A stretch of 20,138 bases of DNA from JACCYX01 sp964610045 (GTDB lineage Bacteria > Chloroflexota > Chloroflexia > Thermomicrobiales > UBA6265). Position numbers and translations under genes: made by a program. Below the pieces are notes generated by a model. It worked only from the letters and a program-made list of their open reading frames with translations. It was not told the DNA's origin and searched no databases. Below are positions 16,367 to 20,138 of the stretch, in pieces (within the stretch, counting starts at the first letter, position 1; each line of letters begins with the position of its first letter). Location: NCBI GenBank assembly GCA_964610045.1, contig CAZSUN010000075.1, forward strand, positions 1-20,138, in the 5' to 3' direction.

Positions 16367-17425
16367 CTAGACTGGTAGCAAACCTTCGACCTTGAAGAGC
16401 TCGGCGTTGAGGATCGATGCGCCCGCCGCGCCGCGCACGGTATTGTGGCCCAGCAGGACGAACTTCGTGCCCAGGATTGGGCAGGGGCGAACCCGGCCGA
16501 CGATGGTGGCCATGCCGTTGGCGTCGTCGCGGTCGAAGACCGGTTGCGGGCGATTGTTCTCGCGGCGGACGATGACCGGATGCGGGGGAGCGCTCGGCAG
16601 GCCGAGTTCCTGCGGGCGGCCACGGAAACCCTCGAACGCGGCGATGACCTCATCCGGCGATGGCGAACCGCCAAGCCGGACCGAGGCGCATTCGGTGTGG
16701 CCATCGCGAACCGGGACGCGGTTGCAGTGGGCACTGAGCGCGAACGAGGCCGGGATGAAGCCGGATTCCGCGTCATAACCGCCGAGGAGCTTCTGGCTCT
16801 CGGTCTCGATCTTCTCTTCCTCGCCGCCGATGTACGGAACGACGTTGTCGATCATGTCGAGCGAAGGCACGCCCGGGTAACCGGCGCCGGAGACTGCCTG
16901 GAGGGTGGTGACGAGCACCGCCTCGATCCCGAACGCATCTTGGAGTGGCTTGAGCGCCAGCACGAGGTGGATCGTCGAGCAGTTCGGGTTGGTCGCGATG
17001 AAGCCCGACCAGCCACGGGTGTCCTTCTGCTGCGCGACCGCCGCGGCGTGCGCCGGATTGACCTCGGGGATCAGCAGCGGAACGTCCGGTTCCATGCGGT
17101 GCGTGGAGGTGTTGCTGAGGACCGCGTGTCCCTTGCTTGCCAGGCGCTGCTCGATCTCGCCGGCTACCTCGCCGGGAAGACCGGAAAACACGACCGGGCT
17201 CTGGATCTCGGCGTGGTAATCGAGGACCGTCATGCCGGCGACGGACTCCGGCATGCGCGCGCCAAGCCGCCAGTCGGTGGCCTCGGCGTAGGTCCTGCCG
17301 GCCGAACGCTCGGAGGCGACGAGTTCGGCGACCTCGAACCACGGGTGGTGGTCGAGGAGTTGGGCGAATCGCTGGCCGACGTTGCCGGTTGCGCCGAGGA
17401 TCGCGACGGGAATTTTGTGTGACAT
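16367..17425 (-). CDS. asd: aspartate-semialdehyde dehydrogenase, archaeal/fungal type
   Basis: It reduces beta-aspartyl phosphate to aspartate semialdehyde with NADPH, the step after aspartokinase. The ATG at 17425 gives 352 residues, the family length; the frame is open upstream but runs into a repeat. The NADP-binding loop is 'GATGNVGQRF' (11-20). The catalytic Cys is Cys149 in 'ATNPNCSTI', and the conserved His is in 'SAHCNRVPVRDGHTE' (His233/His243 region). The Asn-Pro-Asn-Cys-Ser-Thr motif and 'GHNTVRGAAGASILNAEL' at the C-terminus are typical of the type found in archaea, fungi and some Chloroflexota rather than the proteobacterial type. It follows lysC by 178 bp. Confidence 0.93.
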   Translation of the reverse strand: MSHKIPVAILGATGNVGQRFAQLLDHHPWFEVAELVASERSAGRTYAEATDWRLGARMPESVAGMTVLDYHAEIQSPVVFSGLPGEVAGEIEQRLASKGHAVLSNTSTHRMEPDVPLLIPEVNPAHAAAVAQQKDTRGWSGFIATNPNCSTIHLVLALKPLQDAFGIEAVLVTTLQAVSGAGYPGVPSLDMIDNVVPYIGGEEEKIETESQKLLGGYDAESGFIPASFALSAHCNRVPVRDGHTECASVRLGGSPSPDEVIAAFEGFRGRPQELGLPSAPPHPVIVRRENNRPQPVFDRDDANGMATIVGRVRPCPILGTKFVLLGHNTVRGAAGASILNAELFKVEGLLPV

Positions 17426-17468
17426 GGTGGTTGTCGTCTCCCTGGGCAACCGATCGTCACCCCAGAAC

Positions 17469-17496
17469 GTAGGGGCGACCCTCCGTGGTCGCCCTG
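17469..17496 (+). repeat. GTAGGG palindromic repeat, upstream of asd
   Basis: GTAGGGGCGACC opens the element. GGGCGACC (17473-17480) pairs with GGTCGCCC (17487-17494) over the loop CTCCGT. It is the inverted partner of 16309-16335, so asd is flanked by an inverted pair. Confidence 0.65.
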
Positions 17497-17540
17497 ATGG
17501 GTGTTCGAAATGTGCGACCCGGGACGTAGCGCCGCCGGTG

Positions 17541-17582
17541 ACACGGGAGGACACATGGTCGCTGACGGTCCCTGGTCCTCCC
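17541..17582 (-). repeat. palindromic repeat with CGTCAGCGA loop
   Basis: GGGAGGAC (17545-17552) pairs with GTCCTCCC (17575-17582). The loop, read on the minus strand, contains CGTCAGCGA (17567-17559), as in the hairpins at 7010 and 19465. It lies between lysC and asd, 21 bp beyond the lysC stop, and might lower readthrough into asd. Confidence 0.65.
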
Positions 17583-17603
17583 CTGCGGGAAACGCGTGAT
17601 TGC

Positions 17604-19046
17604 CTACCCCACGCGGAGGGACTCCGAGAGGAGGGATGCCTTACGGGGCCGCTTCGTACGCGCGATGGCCAGGTCGGGCCGGATGAACGCGGTGTGCAAC
17701 GCCTGGACTGCGCGAGCCGCGTCTTCCTCGTGAATGACCGTTATCAGCGCAGCATTGGTGGTCTGCTGGTTCGTGGCGAGGACGCGGACCTTCTCGCGGT
17801 TGAGCACGGTCAGCATCCTCGTCAGTGACGCCGGGGTGCTGGCCGCGCCTTCGCCGACCGCAGCGAGGACCGCCACTTCCTCACGGCAGCTGACCGTGGC
17901 ATCGATATCGTCGAGTTCGGCCACGATCAGGGCCTGCAGATTGGGACAGCCACCGGTAACGGCATCCAGGATGTAGGTCATGCGGCGTCGCGACGATGCC
18001 TGGGAGGCGCTGAGGATTTCAACCCCCTGCTCGTGCATGATCCGGAACACCGCGGAGGCCGCTGGGGCGAGATCCTCCAGTTCCGGGACGTCGAGCGTCA
18101 TCAGGATCAAGCCCCGCAACGCGGTGACGGCCTTGATCTGGCTGCTTGCCGCCTGGCGGATAACGACGGTGCCGGGCTCATCTGGAAGGAAGGTGGAGAG
18201 GATACGGACCGGGATGTCGAGGGCAACCGCCGGGCGGATCGTGCGTGGGTGAAGCACCTTGGCGCCGAAGTGGGCGAGTTCCTGTGCTTCGTCGTAGCTG
18301 ATTTCGGGGACAACACGGGCCGACGGCACCGCGCGGGGATCGGCCGAGAGGACACCTGGCACATCGGTCCAGATCTGGACCTCGTCGGCGTCGAGGGCCG
18401 CTCCCAGCAGGGTTGCGGAATAATCGGAGCCGCCGCGGCCGAGCGTGGTGGTGGCGCCATCGGGACCGAACCCGATGAATCCGGTGGCGACCACCGTTTC
18501 CCCCGATTCCAGCAGCGGGACGATCAGGTGCTCGGCCTGCTCTCGCGTTTGGCCGCGGTCTGGCCGGGCGGCGCCGTGGCGGCCATCGGTGGCGATGATC
18601 GTATCGGTGAAGACGGCTTCCGACTCGTGTCCCATGTCCCGGATCGTCGCGGCCATCAGGGTGGAGAGGCACTTCTCCCCGGTGGAGACGATGCGGTCGG
18701 AGAGGGCGGCCGTAAGTTCGCCGCTGGCCTCGACCTCATCCAGGGCGGCATCGAGCACGTTCTGCACCTCGGTGACCACGTACCAGGCGAGCCGGCGCTG
18801 GACGGGTGAGGCGATGCCGTCGAGGATCTCCTGGTGCTTGTCATGAATGAGGGCGACGGCTTCGGCGCGGCGGACACCGTCCCCACGAGCGGCGGCGCGA
18901 GCGGCGTCGAGCAGGGCATTGGTGACCCCGGAGGCGGCGGAGACCACCACAACCCTGGGGGCGGGTTGGCTCAACGCGATCCGGGCCGCCTCCCGGACTC
19001 GTTCGGCATTGCCGACCGATGTCCCGCCGAACTTGAGTACGATCAT
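17604..19046 (-). CDS. lysC: aspartate kinase (monofunctional)
   Basis: It phosphorylates aspartate, the committed step to Lys, Met, Thr and Ile. The ATG at 19046 has GGAGGAG upstream and gives 480 residues. The N-terminus 'MIVLKFGGTSV' is the kinase signature. 'TTLGRGGSDYSATLLGAALD' and 'EISYDEAQELAHFGAKVLHP' are conserved catalytic and substrate segments. Two ACT regulatory domains follow (from about 'VTALRGLILMTLDVPE'), with 'EILSASQASSRRRMTYILD' and a second unit ending 'VLATNQQTTNAALITVI'. The layout resembles the aspartokinase part of ThrA-like enzymes more than the alpha/beta Bacillus type, so feedback by Thr or Lys is likely. An attenuator-like leader lies upstream. Confidence 0.95.
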   Translation of the reverse strand: MIVLKFGGTSVGNAERVREAARIALSQPAPRVVVVSAASGVTNALLDAARAAARGDGVRRAEAVALIHDKHQEILDGIASPVQRRLAWYVVTEVQNVLDAALDEVEASGELTAALSDRIVSTGEKCLSTLMAATIRDMGHESEAVFTDTIIATDGRHGAARPDRGQTREQAEHLIVPLLESGETVVATGFIGFGPDGATTTLGRGGSDYSATLLGAALDADEVQIWTDVPGVLSADPRAVPSARVVPEISYDEAQELAHFGAKVLHPRTIRPAVALDIPVRILSTFLPDEPGTVVIRQAASSQIKAVTALRGLILMTLDVPELEDLAPAASAVFRIMHEQGVEILSASQASSRRRMTYILDAVTGGCPNLQALIVAELDDIDATVSCREEVAVLAAVGEGAASTPASLTRMLTVLNREKVRVLATNQQTTNAALITVIHEEDAARAVQALHTAFIRPDLAIARTKRPRKASLLSESLRVG

Positions 19047-19178
19047 GCGACTGCTCCTCCGCCGGGATGACCGGCCAGGCGACCGTGTGACCAGGTTCGA
19101 GTCGGATCGGGAGCAACGCTGCTTGATTCGACCTTCAGGATGGTGTCGCCTGCCGGTACATCCCGATCGGGGGACACC

Positions 19179-19206
19179 AAAAAGCGAGGGATTCGTCGTC
19201 CCTCGC
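19179..19206 (-). terminator. intrinsic terminator in the lysC leader
   Basis: On the minus strand the 8-bp stem GCGAGGGA / UCCCUCGC (19206-19199 with 19191-19184) closes a 7-base loop and is followed at once by five U (19183-19179). It lies 133 bases before the lysC start and after the leader peptide stop, the position expected of an attenuator terminator. Confidence 0.8.
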
Positions 19207-19273
19207 CTGCCGTTCCGGTTTCGTGTTGGTGACCTCGCTGGTCGGTCAGCCTCCACCCGAATCGGCAGGCAAG
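19202..19273 (-). promoter_or_regulatory. antiterminator pairing of the lysC attenuator
   Basis: In the minus-strand RNA, CUUGCCUGCCG (19273-19263, inside the end of the leader peptide gene) is complementary to CGGCAGGCGAG (19212-19202): ten Watson-Crick pairs and one G-U. The second half covers the first five bases of the terminator 5' arm, so the two structures exclude each other. A weaker hairpin (GCCU 19270-19267 with AGGC 19252-19249, plus CCG/CGG inside) competes for the first half. Confidence 0.6.
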
Positions 19274-19359
19274 CGCTTAATCTCGGTGCCGGTAATCGAC
19301 ATCGAGATCGTCTGCTTGGTAGTCATGCCGGTGGGTGCGCCAAGCGCCAGTCCGTTCAT
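19246..19359 (-). CDS. lysC leader peptide (candidate attenuator peptide)
   Basis: A 37-residue frame ATG...TGA precedes the leader terminator. It starts Met-Asn-Gly-Leu-Ala-Leu-Gly-Ala-Pro; residues 10-28 read 'TGMTTKQTISMSITGTEIK', with six Thr, three Ile, two Met and two Lys. These are exactly the end products of the pathway that lysC opens. No Shine-Dalgarno sequence is evident, but a promoter-like pair places the start of transcription at or next to the ATG, so translation may be leaderless. By analogy with thr and ilv leaders, ribosome stalling when Thr/Ile/Met/Lys are scarce would expose the antiterminator. It is a regulatory peptide rather than an enzyme; I cannot exclude that it is untranslated. 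Confidence 0.65.
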   Translation of the reverse strand: MNGLALGAPTGMTTKQTISMSITGTEIKRLPADSGGG

Positions 19360-19366
19360 CAATGTG

Positions 19367-19395
19367 ACTCTAGCATCGGTTCGCCAGATACGCAA
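19367..19395 (-). promoter_or_regulatory. sigma-70-like promoter for the lysC leader
   Basis: On the minus strand TTGCGT (19395-19390) and TAGAGT (19372-19367) are separated by 17 bases. The -10 box ends 7 bases before the leader ATG (19359). Matches to consensus are 3/6 and 4/6, so the call rests mainly on spacing and position. Confidence 0.45.
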
Positions 19396-19464
19396 CTTTT
19401 TTCACAATCCGTTCGTACTCGACGGCGTCCATGCCGACGGCTCACGTGCCGATCGGCTCCGTAG

Positions 19465-19513
19465 CTCCCGGGTGGACGGCCCGAGCGTCAGCGAGGGTCT
19501 GTCCACCCGGGAG
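19465..19513 (+). repeat. long palindromic repeat with CGTCAGCGA loop
   Basis: CTCCCGGGTGGAC (19465-19477) pairs perfectly with GTCCACCCGGGAG (19501-19513). An inner GGCCC/GGGTC pairing (one G-U) continues the stem, leaving a loop with CGTCAGCGA (19486-19494). It lies between the MerR gene's end and the lysC promoter and could insulate them. Confidence 0.7.
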
Positions 19514-19530
19514 GCTGCTTCAGCACCCTT

Positions 19531-19601
19531 GGTAGGGGAGGGCTGCCGGCGCACATCCAGATACCCGACCCGGATGGTGCCTGCGCCGGTAATGCCCTCC
19601 C
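19531..19601 (+). repeat. multi-segment hairpin with GTAGGG start
   Basis: Three nested arm pairs fold into one imperfect hairpin: GGGAGGGC (19536-19543) with GCCCTCCC (19594-19601); CCGGCGCA (19546-19553) with TGCGCCGG (19582-19589); CATCC (19554-19558) with GGATG (19572-19576). It starts GGTAGGGG, like the other palindromes, and shares ACCCGNATGGTGC with the hairpin at 4056-4104. Confidence 0.65.
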
Positions 19602-19664
19602 GTGATGCCGCCGGACCGTCGGCCCCACGGCATCGCGCTGTGGGCTGAGTGTTGCATCGGAGGG

Positions 19665-20138
19665 TCAGACCTCGGCCGGGAAACCGTCGATGTAGCGCCA
19701 GACCGCGGCGGTCGCGGCGGCGCAGAGGCGGCTGGCGGCAGCGATATCCCGGCGTCGTTGTTCGATCGCCTTCAGCGTCGATTCCTGCCGTCCGGTCGCG
19801 AGTTCGTCCAGCACCGACCTGATGGCCTCGAACCCGTAATGTGCACGGCGGAGGAGAACGACCAGCCGCAGGCGGACCATTTCCCGGGAGTCGAAGAGCC
19901 GGTAGCCGCTGACCGGGTCGCGCGCGGGAGCGAGTACGCCCTGGGCCTCCCAGAACCGGAGGGCAGACGTCTCAACCCCGGCTGCCCGCGCGGCATCGCC
20001 AATGCGGAGGGCCGGACTGTGTCTTGCCAGCGAGACAGCGCCCCCATCGTCCGGGAGTCTTCGCATCGCATCCAGCGTGAAATCGATCTGACGAAGGTCG
20101 CGGTCGAGATCGGCGTGACGGGCATTGATGATGGCCAG
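19665..20138 (-). CDS. MerR-family transcriptional regulator, probably with two MerR domains (5' end outside window)
   Basis: The frame is open to the window edge, so the ATG at 20066 is probably internal. The visible 157 codons begin with 'RHADLDRDLRQIDFTLDAMR', which looks like the end of a MerR-type dimerisation coiled coil. A complete MerR winged-helix unit follows: 'LRIGDAARAAGVETSALRFW', then Glu-Ala-Gln-Gly-Val-Leu and 'ARDPVSGYRLFDSREMVRLR'. A second helical region ends the protein ('STLKAIEQRRRDIAAASRLC'). No Cys pair or metal-sensor motif is evident. MerR proteins bind spaced promoters and respond to ligands; the ligand and targets are unknown. Nothing follows it on this strand until the lysC leader. 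Confidence 0.75.
   Translation of the reverse strand: MAIINARHADLDRDLRQIDFTLDAMRRLPDDGGAVSLARHSPALRIGDAARAAGVETSALRFWEAQGVLAPARDPVSGYRLFDSREMVRLRLVVLLRRAHYGFEAIRSVLDELATGRQESTLKAIEQRRRDIAAASRLCAAATAAVWRYIDGFPAEV

Noticed and set aside
19047..19250. Lysine riboswitch in front of lysC
   Set aside because: I could not find the five-helix lysine-aptamer core or its conserved junction segments; the leader frame plus terminator explains the region better.
19246..19359. Leader peptide as a bacteriocin or RiPP precursor
   Set aside because: No modification enzyme genes nearby, and its position, amino-acid bias and overlap with antiterminator pairing fit attenuation better.

Overview
The window is a GC-rich bacterial chromosome segment. 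The GC-rich codon use, secreted proteins carrying Ala-Ser-Pro / Ser-Pro-Val linkers after the signal peptide, a twin-arginine family-5 solute-binding protein, three-domain bacterial PH proteins and a monofunctional aspartokinase next to an archaeal-type aspartate-semialdehyde dehydrogenase together suggest Chloroflexota, most likely Thermomicrobia (Sphaerobacter/Thermomicrobiales-like). This assignment is inferred from style, not from a marker gene. The sequence is a draft: a 100-base N run at 7138-7237 sits between two identical 55-base flanks and looks like an assembly join rather than missing DNA.

Layout. 1-3.8 kb (+): two secreted beta-sandwich proteins (the first cut by the window edge, ending at a strong terminator) and a large twin-arginine ABC solute-binding protein, also closed by a strong terminator. 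3.84-5.17 kb: 1.3 kb without an intact gene, holding hairpins, one copy of a ~105-bp dispersed repeat and the last ~42 codons of a decayed second solute-binding protein. 5.2-6.9 kb: a DinB-like four-helix protein (+) converging on a two-gene minus-strand unit (PIG-L deacetylase, then a small unknown protein). 7.25-9.4 kb (+): two overlapping bacterial PH-domain membrane proteins (one plus three domains), whose 3' end overlaps a convergent MFS transporter by 116 bp. 9.25-11.14 kb (-): a small WG-motif membrane protein followed by the MFS transporter. 11.5-15.8 kb (+): a tightly overlapping five-gene operon of an ECF-type sigma factor, a membrane protein with a cytosolic N-terminus, an ABC ATPase and two membrane subunits. 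15.84-19.4 kb (-): leader peptide, terminator, lysC, asd and a small DUF4126-like membrane protein, reading right to left. 19.67-20.14 kb (-): end of a MerR-family regulator that probably has two MerR domains.

How the genes work together. lysC and asd encode the first two steps of the aspartate family (Lys, Met, Thr, Ile). Upstream of lysC lies what looks like a complete classical attenuator: a 37-codon leader peptide whose residues 10-28 are 13/19 Thr, Ile, Met or Lys, an intrinsic terminator with a U5 tract, and an 11-bp antiterminator pairing between the end of the leader peptide gene and the terminator 5' arm. This is the most notable regulatory signal here. The sigma-ABC operon looks like a self-contained export or envelope-stress unit in which the second gene may combine anti-sigma and permease roles.

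The non-coding DNA carries at least two dispersed repeat families: short palindromes beginning GTAGGG, several with the loop core CGTCAGCGA and different but self-complementary stems, and a ~105-bp repeat present at 4441-4545 (minus) and 11212-11320 (plus). I saw no rRNA, tRNA, CRISPR array, insertion sequence or phage gene.
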